DNA of 8,676 nt from Thermoflexia bacterium (GCA_030605705.1 JAUWHU010000196.1:1-8676); one strand, 5' to 3'. Positions 1 through 5,936 are shown, counted from the stretch's first letter. Notes: generated by a model from the sequence alone, not told the origin. Program-made: numbers and translations.

Positions 1-35
1 GCGTCCAATCTCTGGTTTCGTTTATTCAGGAACAA
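1..35. repeat. Partial copy (one arm) of a large palindromic element, cut by the window edge
   Basis: Bases 1-35 read GCGTCCAATCTCTGG followed by a stretch ending AGGAACAA. This closely matches the reverse complement of 6007-6041, the left arm of the 139-bp palindrome at 6007-6145. Its last 19 bases or so (21-39) also match the right end of that element (6131-6149) at 18 of 19 positions. The window therefore begins inside a second copy, and its other arm should lie just outside to the left. No coding potential is visible. Confidence 0.7.
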
Positions 36-48
36 CTCTCTTGAGTTG
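33..48 (-). terminator. Small stem-loop after prfA, possible terminator
   Basis: CAACTC and GAGTTG form a perfect 6-bp stem around a 4-base loop, 17 bases beyond the prfA stop codon. On the transcribed (minus) strand the stem is followed only by a weakly U-rich stretch (TTCCTG), so intrinsic termination is uncertain. The stem overlaps the end of the palindromic element at 1-35, so the element may have provided it. Confidence 0.35.
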
Positions 49-65
49 ATGGCTTCTCGACCTCA

Positions 66-1133
66 TTAGCTGACTCGCGCCAGATTCCGGGCCTGCTCAT
101 CCAGGGCCAATGCCTCAATGAACCCGGCGAGGTCGCCGTCCAGCACCGAGGGGAGATCGTAGATACTCTTGCTGATGCGGTGATCGGTCACCCGGTTTTG
201 GGGGAAGTTGTAGGTGCGGATCTTTTCGCTGCGCTCGCCGGTCCCCACCTGGGAGCGGCGGGTCGCATCGAGCTTTGCCTCGCGCTTCCGTCGCTCGGCT
301 TCGTAGAGACGCGCCCGAAGTACCGATAACGCGTGAAGTTTGTTCTGAGTCAGGGAACGTTCGCTTTCGCAGGTCACGACCAGGCCCGTAGGTTTATGAA
401 CCATACGCACGGCAGTATCGTTCTTCTGCATGTGCTGTCCGCCGGGGCCGGAGGAACCGTAAGTGCTGATCTCCAAGTCCTTGGGGTTGACCTCGATCTC
501 CACCGCTTCGATCTCCGGCAGCACGGCGACGGTTATGGTGGAGGTGTGAATCCGCCCGCTGGATTCGGTGACGGGGACCCGCTGGACGCGATGCACGCCG
601 CTCTCGTACTTGAGGCGGGAAAATGCTCCCTGGCCTTTCACCATGAAGACCACCTCCTTGAAACCGCCGATTCCGGTACGATTCTCGCTGAGAAGTTCGG
701 TCTTCCAACCACCCTGACGCTCGGCGTAGCGGGTGTACATACGGAAAAGCTCGGCGGCAAACAGCCCGGCCTCGTCACCGCCGGCGCCGGCGCGGATCTC
801 CATGATCACGTTTTTGGCGTCGCGCGGGTCCTTAGGAAGCAACATCTTCCGCAGCTGCTCCTCCAGCGAACTCTGCTCCGTTTCGAGGCGCGCGACTTCA
901 GTGTGGGCCATCTCGCGTAACTCGGCATCCTCCTCGTGAAACATTTCCCGTGCTCCCGCCAGCTCCTCCTGTACCTGTTTGTAGTGGCGGTAGACAGACA
1001 CCGTTTCCGCAATTTCCGCGCGTTGCTTGGCGTACTCGGCCACTTTCTCGTAATCGCGGGCCACTTCAGGATCAGACATGAGGCGTGTCAGTTCCTCAAA
1101 ACGCTCCTCAAGCGCCGCCAATCGTTCTAACAT
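66..1133 (-). CDS. prfA: Peptide chain release factor 1 (RF1)
   Basis: Class I release factor that recognises UAA/UAG in the ribosomal A site and triggers peptidyl-tRNA hydrolysis. At 355 residues it has the usual RF1 length. The N-terminal third is a charged helical domain (about 1-105). The conserved block EIRAGAGGDEA lies at 112-122. The tripeptide anticodon region is PVT (187-189), the PxT form typical of RF1 rather than the SPF of RF2. The catalytic GGQ is at 231-233, where PrmC normally methylates the Gln. Its context GSSGPGGQHMQK differs from the common SGAGGQHVN form, a lineage variant that keeps the key residues. The ATG at 1133 is chosen because AGGAGT (1141-1146) lies 7 bases upstream. 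The gene ends in tandem stops TAA-TGA. A terminator-like hairpin just upstream leaves little room for a private promoter, so expression may depend on readthrough from the tRNA unit. prmC, a frequent neighbour, is not in view. Confidence 0.97.
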   Translation of the reverse strand: MLERLAALEERFEELTRLMSDPEVARDYEKVAEYAKQRAEIAETVSVYRHYKQVQEELAGAREMFHEEDAELREMAHTEVARLETEQSSLEEQLRKMLLPKDPRDAKNVIMEIRAGAGGDEAGLFAAELFRMYTRYAERQGGWKTELLSENRTGIGGFKEVVFMVKGQGAFSRLKYESGVHRVQRVPVTESSGRIHTSTITVAVLPEIEAVEIEVNPKDLEISTYGSSGPGGQHMQKNDTAVRMVHKPTGLVVTCESERSLTQNKLHALSVLRARLYEAERRKREAKLDATRRSQVGTGERSEKIRTYNFPQNRVTDHRISKSIYDLPSVLDGDLAGFIEALALDEQARNLARVS

Positions 1134-1159
1134 ACTTCACACTCCTATGCCTCACCGAT

Positions 1160-1191
1160 ACACAACAAACGGCCCGTAAACGTCGGGCCGT
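1160..1191 (-). terminator. Rho-independent terminator after the tRNA pair
   Basis: ACGGCCCG (1169-1176) and CGGGCCGT (1184-1191) make a perfect 8-bp GC-rich stem with a 7-base loop. Read on the minus strand, the stem is followed by TTTGTTGTG. It sits 16 bases past the tRNA-Ile2/Met gene and 35 bases before the prfA start, so it should end the tRNA transcript. It could also act as partial termination controlling prfA. Confidence 0.7.
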
Positions 1192-1207
1192 GATACATCC
1201 TTTATGA

Positions 1208-1280
1208 TGGGCCCACCAGGACTCGAACCTGGAACCGACCGGTTATGAGCCGGCTGCTCTAACCGTTGAGCTATGGGCCC
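1208..1280 (-). tRNA. tRNA with CAT anticodon, most likely tRNA-Ile2(CAT), otherwise elongator tRNA-Met
   Basis: The 73-base cloverleaf has a perfect 7-bp acceptor stem GGGCCCA/TGGGCCC, D stem GCTC/GAGC, a 5-bp anticodon stem with loop CTCATAA (anticodon at 1245-1247), a 5-bp T stem CCAGG/CCTGG with loop TTCGAGT, and discriminator A. CCA is not encoded. The body, with GGTTAGAGCAG then CGGCTCATAACCGG, resembles bacterial tRNA-Ile2, whose C34 is converted to lysidine by TilS to read AUA. Elongator Met shares the anticodon loop, so the identity is an inference. The absence of a formylmethionine-type C-A mismatch at the acceptor end rules out initiator tRNA. Confidence 0.95.
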
Positions 1281-1287
1281 CAACAAG

Positions 1288-1358
1288 AGCGGGCGACGGG
1301 AATCGAACCCGTATCATTAGCTTGGAAGGCTAAGGCACTACCATTATGCCACACCCGC
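1288..1358 (-). tRNA. tRNA-Gly(TCC)
   Basis: The 71-base cloverleaf has acceptor stem GCGGGTG/CGCCCGC (one T-G pair), a D arm with AATGGTA loop, anticodon stem TTAGC/GCTAA with loop CTTCCAA (anticodon TCC at 1324-1326), T stem ACGGG/CCCGT with loop TTCGATT, and discriminator T, as is usual for bacterial tRNA-Gly. CCA is not encoded. It is the first gene of a two-tRNA unit, 7 bases before the CAT tRNA, and the promoter lies directly upstream. Confidence 0.96.
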
Positions 1359-1370
1359 ATCAGCCTTTGC

Positions 1371-1398
1371 ATTATACCCTAACGCGGCGAAGTCGCAA
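1371..1398 (-). promoter_or_regulatory. Sigma-70-type promoter of the tRNA-Gly/tRNA-Ile2 unit
   Basis: The minus strand reads TTGCGA (1393-1398), a 16-base spacer, then a perfect TATAAT (1371-1376). The predicted transcript start is about 6 bases before the tRNA-Gly 5' end, the short leader expected of a stable-RNA promoter. The spacer is GC-rich (CGCCGCG), but no clear discriminator can be claimed. Confidence 0.8.
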
Positions 1399-1404
1399 AT
1401 TCAC

Positions 1405-1472
1405 GTTAAAAGTGCAGGTTAAAAGTTACAAGTTGAAGGTTGAAGGTTGCAGGTTGCCGGTTGCAGGCTGAA
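1405..1472 (+). repeat. Degenerate period-7 array, GTTGAAG/GTTGCAG type
   Basis: About ten consecutive units of seven bases start with GTT: GTTAAAA, GTTACAA, GTTGAAG twice, GTTGCAG, GTTGCCG, GTTGCAG and so on, with one short unit. The same family appears at 1800-1813, 7482-7526 and 8538-8624. This copy abuts the upstream side of the tRNA promoter and is the only one here not at a gene end. Confidence 0.85.
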
Positions 1473-1596
1473 CGGTCACAAGGGTCTACGCATTGTCCGG
1501 GACTGGGCCCGGAAAATGTGTCCAACTTTTGGGGTTCACTTCATAGCGCATATCTGCTCAATAAATAGGGGCAAACATTCCGTTGTCTGTCATTTT
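1473..1596. other. Non-coding spacer with a possible insertion-sequence end remnant
   Basis: No plausible gene is visible. TCCGGG/CCCGGA (1496-1513) forms a small hairpin. The following stretch, GTGTCCAACTTTTGGGG, resembles the kind of terminal sequence seen at some IS3- or IS481-like elements, but there is no transposase, no partner end and no target duplication. I treat it as at most a relic. Confidence 0.3.
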
Positions 1597-1647
1597 CACC
1601 ACGGAGAACACGGAGAAAAATAGGAAAACTCTGTGTCCTCCGTGGTA
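1597..1647. repeat. Imperfect inverted repeat, CACCACGGAGAACACGGAG family
   Basis: The left arm ACCACGGAGAACACGGAG (1598-1615) pairs with the right arm CTCTGTGTCCTCCGTGGT (1629-1646), with two transition differences and a 13-base A-rich loop. A-rich bases follow the right arm. A more degenerate relative lies at 4631-4699. It is non-coding, and such palindromes are widely dispersed in environmental bacterial genomes. Confidence 0.75.
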
Positions 1648-1690
1648 AAAAAATGCCCTAGAATATTGAGATGATACGCTGTCGCTTGGA

Positions 1691-1728
1691 GTGCCATGGT
1701 TGGCACTTATCGACAATCTTTTGTCGAT
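1691..1728. other. Two perfect hairpins in tandem downstream of rlmN
   Basis: GTGCCA-TGGT-TGGCAC (1691-1706, 6-bp stem) is followed 2 bases later by ATCGACAA-TCTT-TTGTCGAT (1709-1728, 8-bp stem). Both have 4-base loops. They lie roughly 75 to 115 bases past the rlmN stop and may end or stabilise its transcript, although no U-run follows. Confidence 0.5.
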
Positions 1729-1766
1729 GTTGACGCTGAAAGCGCCTATGTTGATTCACGCTGACA

Positions 1767-1851
1767 CAGCTGCCCACAGCCGACGCGGATGTCCATACCA
1801 CTTTCAACTTGTACGACGCAGCTGCCCACAGCCGGCGCGGATGTCAATACC
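1767..1851 (-). repeat. 33-bp direct duplication of the rlmN 3' end with a heptad unit between the copies
   Basis: Copy A (1819-1851) lies inside rlmN and encodes GIDIRAGCGQL. Copy B (1767-1799) is downstream of the stop and encodes GMDIRVGCGQL in a shifted frame. The copies match at 31 of 33 bases with a period of 52. The 19-base insert (1800-1818) contains ACAAGTTGAAAGT, a member of the heptad family. Copy B continues as CQREST then a TAG stop, which looks like an older, displaced rlmN C-terminus. Confidence 0.9.
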
Positions 1852-2850
1852 CCGGCGCAAACGCACGCTGTAAGGAATGTGATGCCGGTCCAGCACAGCG
1901 GTGAACGCTGCGATGCGTTCCGGCGCGGAGGGTTGCCCCTTGTAGCCGGTAGAGGGGTTCAACGGGATGAGGTTGACGTGGGCCAGCATCCCCGCAAGCC
2001 GCGCAGCCAGGGCTTCGGCCTGCTGCAACGTGTCATTGACGCCGTCAATCATGACCCACTCGAAGGTCACGCGGCGGTTGGTCTTAGCCAGATACACGTA
2101 CAGCGCTTTGAACAAGGCGTCCAACGGATAGCGGCGGTTGATGGGTATCAGTTCACTGCGCAGGTCATCCATAGCCGCGTGGAGAGAGACCGCCAGATTG
2201 ACCTGCAACCCCTCATCCGCCAGGCGATAAATCCCCGGCACGATGCCGGAGGTACTGAGGGTAATGCGTCGCTGCCCCATCTGGAAGCCCTGGGGGTGAA
2301 TCAATCGCCGGATGGCAGCGAGGGTATTCTTGTAATTGAGCAGCGGCTCCCCCATGCCCATCAACACGACGTTGGAGAGACGTTGCCCCTGAGCCGCCAG
2401 TTCCCGCTGGAAATGTAGCGCCTGGGTGACGATCTCGCCGCTGGTCAAGTCGCGGACGAATCCCATCTGGCCGGTGGCGCAGAAGCTGCACTTCAACGCG
2501 CAGCCCACCTGCGTGGAGAGGCACGCGCTGCGCCGGTTGATGTAACGCATCAGTACCACCTCAACCTGCTCGCCATCTGCCATCTGGAGCAGGTCCTTGC
2601 GGGTCTCACCGTCAAGAGATTCCTGTTGGGCCAGCACCGGCGGGACGTAAAGCGTGGTCTCCGCCGCGAGGCGTTCGCGCAGCGACTTGGGCAACGTGGT
2701 CAGCTGCTCAAAATCGGTCGCCAACCGGACGTAGAGCCATTCCCAGAGCTGGTCTGCGCGATAGCGAGGCTGTTTCCAATCCGCGAGCAAGGCCTCGAGC
2801 TGCGGTAGATCCAAATCGTACAAGTTGAGTTTCTTTCTAGGGGTTGCCAT
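1804..2850 (-). CDS. rlmN: 23S rRNA (adenine(2503)-C(2))-methyltransferase RlmN
   Basis: Cytoplasmic radical-SAM enzyme that methylates C2 of A2503 in 23S rRNA (in E. coli also A37 of some tRNAs). The radical-SAM CxxxCxxC is at Cys117, Cys121 and Cys124, in GCALKCSFC. The catalytic Cys110 (SACLSTQ) corresponds to E. coli Cys118, and Cys341 (GCGQL) to the methyl-carrying Cys355. GMGEP at 165-169 is the SAM-binding loop. The length, 348 residues, is normal. I start at the ATG at 2850 (MATPRKKLNLYDLDL) because GGGAGGTG (2862-2869) precedes it by 11 bases. An ATG at 2901 would overlap the upstream gene and lacks a comparable site. It begins 34 bases after the MocA-HAD gene, so the two are probably one transcript. 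The C-terminus is odd: after GCGQL it ends RRTS, with the stop provided by a heptad repeat, and a second copy of the conserved 3' end lies downstream. Confidence 0.96.
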   Translation of the reverse strand: MATPRKKLNLYDLDLPQLEALLADWKQPRYRADQLWEWLYVRLATDFEQLTTLPKSLRERLAAETTLYVPPVLAQQESLDGETRKDLLQMADGEQVEVVLMRYINRRSACLSTQVGCALKCSFCATGQMGFVRDLTSGEIVTQALHFQRELAAQGQRLSNVVLMGMGEPLLNYKNTLAAIRRLIHPQGFQMGQRRITLSTSGIVPGIYRLADEGLQVNLAVSLHAAMDDLRSELIPINRRYPLDALFKALYVYLAKTNRRVTFEWVMIDGVNDTLQQAEALAARLAGMLAHVNLIPLNPSTGYKGQPSAPERIAAFTAVLDRHHIPYSVRLRRGIDIRAGCGQLRRTS

Positions 2851-2884
2851 AAACGCCGTCACACCTCCCAGGGTGGAAATAAGC

Positions 2885-4282
2885 TCACCGGGGCCACGCA
2901 CGCACCAGCGCGGCCAGGTCGTCGAACACTAAGTCGGGATGGATGGGGGAGCGCGCCAGGTCCTCGCGGCTCTGGATGCCGGAGAGCAACATGGCCGTAG
3001 GCAGGCCCAGTCGCAGGCCGCCCAAGATGTCGGTATCGAGCCGGTCGCCGATGACCAGCGTCTCCTCCGGCGTCGCTCCCATGCGCGCCAGGGCCTGCCG
3101 GTAGAGGACAGGCTCCGGTTTGCCGGCCACGATAGGCTGCACGTCGGTCGCTGCCTCCAACATCGCCAGCTGGGAACCGGCGCCCGGAACTAAGCCTTCC
3201 TCGCTGGGGAAGGTGCGGTCGGGATTGGCGCCGATGAACGTCGCTCCCCGGCGGATCGCCAGCGCCGCGGTAGCCATCATGTCCCAGGTCAGGTGCGGGT
3301 CCCAGCCGACGACGACGTGCTCCGCCGTTTCGCCCTCCACCAGGCGCAAGCCCCGCGCCAGCAAGGCCTCGCGCACCCCGGCCCCTCCGACGGGGTAGAC
3401 AGTCGCCCCAGGCGCGGCGTGCTCCGCCAAGTAAGCGGCGGCGGCCTGGGCGGAATTCAGAACGTGCTCAGTGGTCGTCGTCACGCCGAAGCGCGCCAGT
3501 TTCTCCACGTATTGGCCGGGGGTACGGCTGGCGTTGTTCGTGACCAGCACGTAGCGCAATCCCAGCTCGGCGATGAGGGCGAAGAAGTCGCGCAAGCCCG
3601 GGAGAGGGGTGTTTCCTCGCCAGAGCACCCCATCCATGTCACAGATGAGTGCGCGGACAGGGCGCAGGAAAGACGCCGGCGTGCGCCGGGGGCGCGCGCA
3701 GAGGCGCGCGTACTCCTCCGGCGTGTCGGCGTCGGCCAGCAGCGCGGGGTCCTCCACCGGCAGCGTGGCGAGACGGTCGGCGTGAGCGGCGAAGAGCGCG
3801 CGTCCCCCCACGTCGCCGGAGAGCTGCGCCAGTTTGGGGAACAGGGCGCGAGCGAAGAGCACAGGGCTGCCACGCTGCCCTTCCCAGGCCGGCACGACGA
3901 TGTCCGCACCGCTTTCCCGCCAGCGTGTCACCAGCGCGCGCAGGAAGCGCGGCGTGATGAGCGGTTGGTCAACTTGCAGGAAGATGGCCGCTTCGACCGA
4001 GGGCGGGAGCGCGGCCAATCCCACGTTGAGGCTGGTGCTCACCCCCTCCTCCCAGCGATAATTGCGGAGCACCTGCAGCGGACGGCCTTCTAAAGCGGGG
4101 GCGACGCGCTCGGCGGCAGCGCCCAGCACCACGACGAGGGGGTTGAGGCCCGTGGCCCAGGCGGTATCCGCGACGTGGGCCACGAGTGGACGTCCGTCCC
4201 ACTCCAGGAGCTGCTTGGGCCGCCCGAAACGGGTGGCGCCTCCGGCGGCTAACAACACGGCCGCGACTTTTGATTTGGGCAT
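2885..4282 (-). CDS. Fusion of MocA-like nucleotidyltransferase and HAD-IIA (NagD-type) phosphatase
   Basis: There are two domains in one uninterrupted frame of 465 residues. Residues 1-193 look like molybdenum cofactor cytidylyltransferase MocA: LLAAGGATRFGRPKQLL at 10-26 (nucleotide-binding loop), VDQP at 104-107 (metal site), the RGSPVLF/GDVGGRALF region at 138-164, and DADTPEEY at 184-191. Residues 211-465 are a HAD-IIA phosphatase: DMDG nucleophile motif 215-218, TNN 248-250, GKPEP 387-391, GDRLDTD 412-418, with a C2-type cap between TNN and GKPEP. A short Arg/Pro-rich linker joins them. All catalytic motifs of both halves are present. The ATG at 4282 is chosen because GGAGG (4295-4299) lies 12 bases upstream. 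The ATG at 4306 has no Shine-Dalgarno sequence. The gene is very GC-rich. Its substrates are unknown: MocA proteins make molybdopterin cytosine dinucleotide, while HAD-IIA members hydrolyse small phosphoesters such as phosphoglycolate or nucleotides. No molybdoenzyme is nearby. It probably heads the rlmN operon. Confidence 0.9.
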   Translation of the reverse strand: MPKSKVAAVLLAAGGATRFGRPKQLLEWDGRPLVAHVADTAWATGLNPLVVVLGAAAERVAPALEGRPLQVLRNYRWEEGVSTSLNVGLAALPPSVEAAIFLQVDQPLITPRFLRALVTRWRESGADIVVPAWEGQRGSPVLFARALFPKLAQLSGDVGGRALFAAHADRLATLPVEDPALLADADTPEEYARLCARPRRTPASFLRPVRALICDMDGVLWRGNTPLPGLRDFFALIAELGLRYVLVTNNASRTPGQYVEKLARFGVTTTTEHVLNSAQAAAAYLAEHAAPGATVYPVGGAGVREALLARGLRLVEGETAEHVVVGWDPHLTWDMMATAALAIRRGATFIGANPDRTFPSEEGLVPGAGSQLAMLEAATDVQPIVAGKPEPVLYRQALARMGATPEETLVIGDRLDTDILGGLRLGLPTAMLLSGIQSREDLARSPIHPDLVFDDLAALVRAWPR

Positions 4283-4313
4283 AACTCGGTCAATCCTCCG
4301 CTGCATCTTAGAT

Positions 4314-4450
4314 TCGTAGTGGCGACTTCAGTCGCTCTGGTATCATCCTGAACGACTGAAGTCGTTACTACGAGCAGCAAGATATAGGAATCGTAGTGGC
4401 GACTTCAGTCGCTCTGGTATCGTCCTGAACGACTAAAGTCGTTACTACGA
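4314..4450. repeat. Two tandem copies of a 60-bp palindrome
   Basis: Copies at 4314-4373 and 4391-4450 differ at 2 of 60 bases and are separated by 17 bases. Each runs from TCGTAGTGGCGACTTCAGTC through a loop TGGTATCRTCCT to GACTRAAGTCGTTACTACGA, giving a stem of about 24 bp. On the plus strand two of the imperfect positions are G-T wobbles. On the minus strand they become A-C mismatches, so the plus-strand RNA folds better. It is a REP- or MITE-like element with no coding capacity. It lies between the nucleotidyltransferase gene and the MocA-HAD gene. Confidence 0.9.
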
Positions 4451-4466
4451 GCAAATACGTCTAGGT

Positions 4467-4494
4467 ATTGTACCGGGGAACAACGGAGGGACAA
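4467..4494 (-). promoter_or_regulatory. Candidate sigma-70-type promoter for the MocA-HAD/rlmN unit
   Basis: The minus strand has TTGTCC (4489-4494), a 16-base spacer, then TACAAT (4467-4472). Transcription would start near 4460 and give a leader of about 175 bases containing both 60-bp palindromes. The motif match is good but unproven, and a promoter closer to the gene is not obvious. Confidence 0.4.
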
Positions 4495-4519
4495 GTGAGA
4501 AAGAGGCGCGGCAAGGCCG

Positions 4520-4562
4520 CAAATGTGCAAAGGGCGAATGGCAAATAGACAAATGACAGACC
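4520..4562 (+). repeat. Period-7 array of a second type, GCAAATG units
   Basis: After a first GCAAATG and one extra base, the units GCAAAGG, GCGAATG, GCAAATA, GACAAAT and GACAGAC follow in strict 7-base register. This motif differs from the GTTGAAA family but has the same period. The surrounding 4451-4630 contains no gene. A small CCGGC-TGA-GCCGG hairpin lies at 4606-4618. Confidence 0.6.
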
Positions 4563-4630
4563 ATAATTCTCGCATAAGACGTAAATCTTGTAGGGTAATC
4601 CTAACCCGGCTGAGCCGGAACCAAAAAGGA

Positions 4631-4699
4631 AATTCACCACAGAGAACACAGAGAAAGACAGAAAAAACTCTGCGCCCTCCGCGTCTCTGCGTTGAATTT
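4631..4699. repeat. Degenerate inverted repeat of the CACAGAGAACACAGAG family
   Basis: The left part has CACCACAGAGAACACAGAG (4636-4654). The right part (about 4667-4699), read in reverse complement, begins AATTCAACGCAGAGACG and continues with CGGAGGGCGCAGAG. The two sides share the purine-rich CRCAGAGA pattern of the element at 1597-1647 but have diverged. On the minus strand a run of six T lies between the arms, 35 to 70 bases past the nucleotidyltransferase stop, so it may double as a transcription end. Confidence 0.55.
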
Positions 4700-4734
4700 C
4701 TTGTTCTTTATGCCAGGATTTGATTGTTAAGACA

Positions 4735-5880
4735 CTATAACTGCACCGGGTCTCTCTGGTTCAAGAACCCGCGCAATTCCTCCTCACCCTCGAGAATGTT
4801 GAGTTCAATTGAATGGCTCCTAAACCATTCCAGCGTCTTTGCATCCAACCGCCGTACCTGTCTTGCCAGCTCCCCAAAATTGCCCAGAGATGCGGCCTCC
4901 AGCAAATCCGGGAAACCTGCTTCTTCATAGGCCCCGGTATATTCGCCAAGCAAGTTGAAATCAACACCGTAAAACCCGTTTTCAACCTTGTTCAGCAACT
5001 GGCAGATTTCTTCCTGCAACTGGAACGCGGCAAATCCCGCCGCCAACACATCCCGGCGTTCACAGGCTGCCAGAATCTTATTTTTATACTCGAAGACAAA
5101 GAAATAAAAGTCTTTGAACACCTGCCTGACACCAGCGGGTTCGGAAATGGACGCCTGCGCCGCCAGCAGTATGCCCCTGACTTCCTTCGCCAACCGGTTG
5201 GCCGCCTCAAGCATACTGTCTGCGTCTTGTGGCATGATTATATTTCTCATCATTTCCTCAAGTCCAGCAGGCTTTTGTGGCATTTTCAACACTTGAGGCA
5301 GATTCGCTCCCCAGCCCTGGGTAAAGTATGTTTGATTGACCAGGGCAAGACAATTCACAGTGCTATTCACAAACTTCCAGCCGGCCCAGTGCAGACCGGC
5401 CACATCACCATCAGCCACCGCGAACCGCATTTGTCCAAGTTGAAAAAGCGTGTTCTTGAACTCATCCAGCGCCCGCTCTACCATTATCTTGCGATTTTCC
5501 GGCCTGGTGAGCTCCGCAATGCGCGCCTGCAGTGCGTTGAACCTGTCCAAATCCCCCTGCGACCGGTGATGTAGCACCTTCGCGTCGGCAATCAGAGAGG
5601 CTGCAACCGCCCAGGATCGCCCGGCCCTGGCGTTGGCAATACTCTCCGCAAGTTTCCAGGATACCGGCCAAAAATCGTAAGGGAGATCATCAACGATGAA
5701 TTGGCTACACAGAGAGGCGGCCTTCCCCTCGTCCGGTATGTAAAAAATATCCAGATCTGAAGTAGGAGACGCCAGGCCTTTGGCGTGTGATCCGTAATAG
5801 GCGATAATGGCGATCTCGTCTTTATGCGCCCGCGCAGCGTATGATACCAGTATCTCGGCTATCCTAAAAACGTCAGACAT
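4735..5880 (-). CDS. Nucleotidyltransferase-superfamily protein with a long helical C-terminal region
   Basis: The N-terminus carries the polymerase-beta-like nucleotidyltransferase signature: AYYGSHAKG with Gly-Ser at 30-31, then SDLDIFYI with the metal-ligand Asp pair at 42 and 44. Asp69 in PYDFWPVSW could be the third acidic ligand. The rest, about 90 to 381, is predicted mostly helical, with no membrane segment or signal peptide visible. Family members include aminoglycoside nucleotidyltransferases and many uncharacterised enzymes that transfer a nucleotide to a small molecule, protein or RNA end. I cannot say which applies. At 381 residues it is longer than minimal MNT antitoxin proteins, and no HEPN partner gene is adjacent. 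I chose the ATG at 5880 (MSDVFRIAEIL) because GAGGAG lies 10 bases upstream. The ATG at 5922 would fall inside the leader of the strong promoter at 5937-5965. GC content is lower than in the MocA-HAD and rlmN genes, suggesting acquisition. Confidence 0.85.
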   Translation of the reverse strand: MSDVFRIAEILVSYAARAHKDEIAIIAYYGSHAKGLASPTSDLDIFYIPDEGKAASLCSQFIVDDLPYDFWPVSWKLAESIANARAGRSWAVAASLIADAKVLHHRSQGDLDRFNALQARIAELTRPENRKIMVERALDEFKNTLFQLGQMRFAVADGDVAGLHWAGWKFVNSTVNCLALVNQTYFTQGWGANLPQVLKMPQKPAGLEEMMRNIIMPQDADSMLEAANRLAKEVRGILLAAQASISEPAGVRQVFKDFYFFVFEYKNKILAACERRDVLAAGFAAFQLQEEICQLLNKVENGFYGVDFNLLGEYTGAYEEAGFPDLLEAASLGNFGELARQVRRLDAKTLEWFRSHSIELNILEGEEELRGFLNQRDPVQL

Positions 5881-5936
5881 ATTGTCACAGCTCCTCTTTG
5901 GTGCTAAATGAGAGATCTTCACACGACAGTTCTTGA

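Noticed and set aside
333..920. 195-codon open frame on the plus strand opposite prfA
   Set aside because: It is antisense to a clear RF1 gene, has no family signature, and its composition (many His, Gly, Leu) is what reverse-strand reading of a GC-biased gene produces.
1510..1545. Insertion-sequence end
   Set aside because: There is only a vague resemblance to terminal sequences; no transposase, opposite end or target duplication was found, so it is not called as a mobile element.
3293..4093. 266-codon plus-strand frame opposite the MocA-HAD gene, plus several smaller ones
   Set aside because: The Arg/Gly/Ala-rich sequence without domains is a shadow of the very GC-rich sense gene.
4461..4649. 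62-codon minus-strand frame in the spacer
   Set aside because: It runs through the GCAAATG array and into the inverted repeat, with no ribosome site and no protein family resemblance.
4813..5574. 253-codon plus-strand frame opposite the nucleotidyltransferase gene
   Set aside because: The sense frame has the active-site motif, ribosome site and strong promoter; this one has none.
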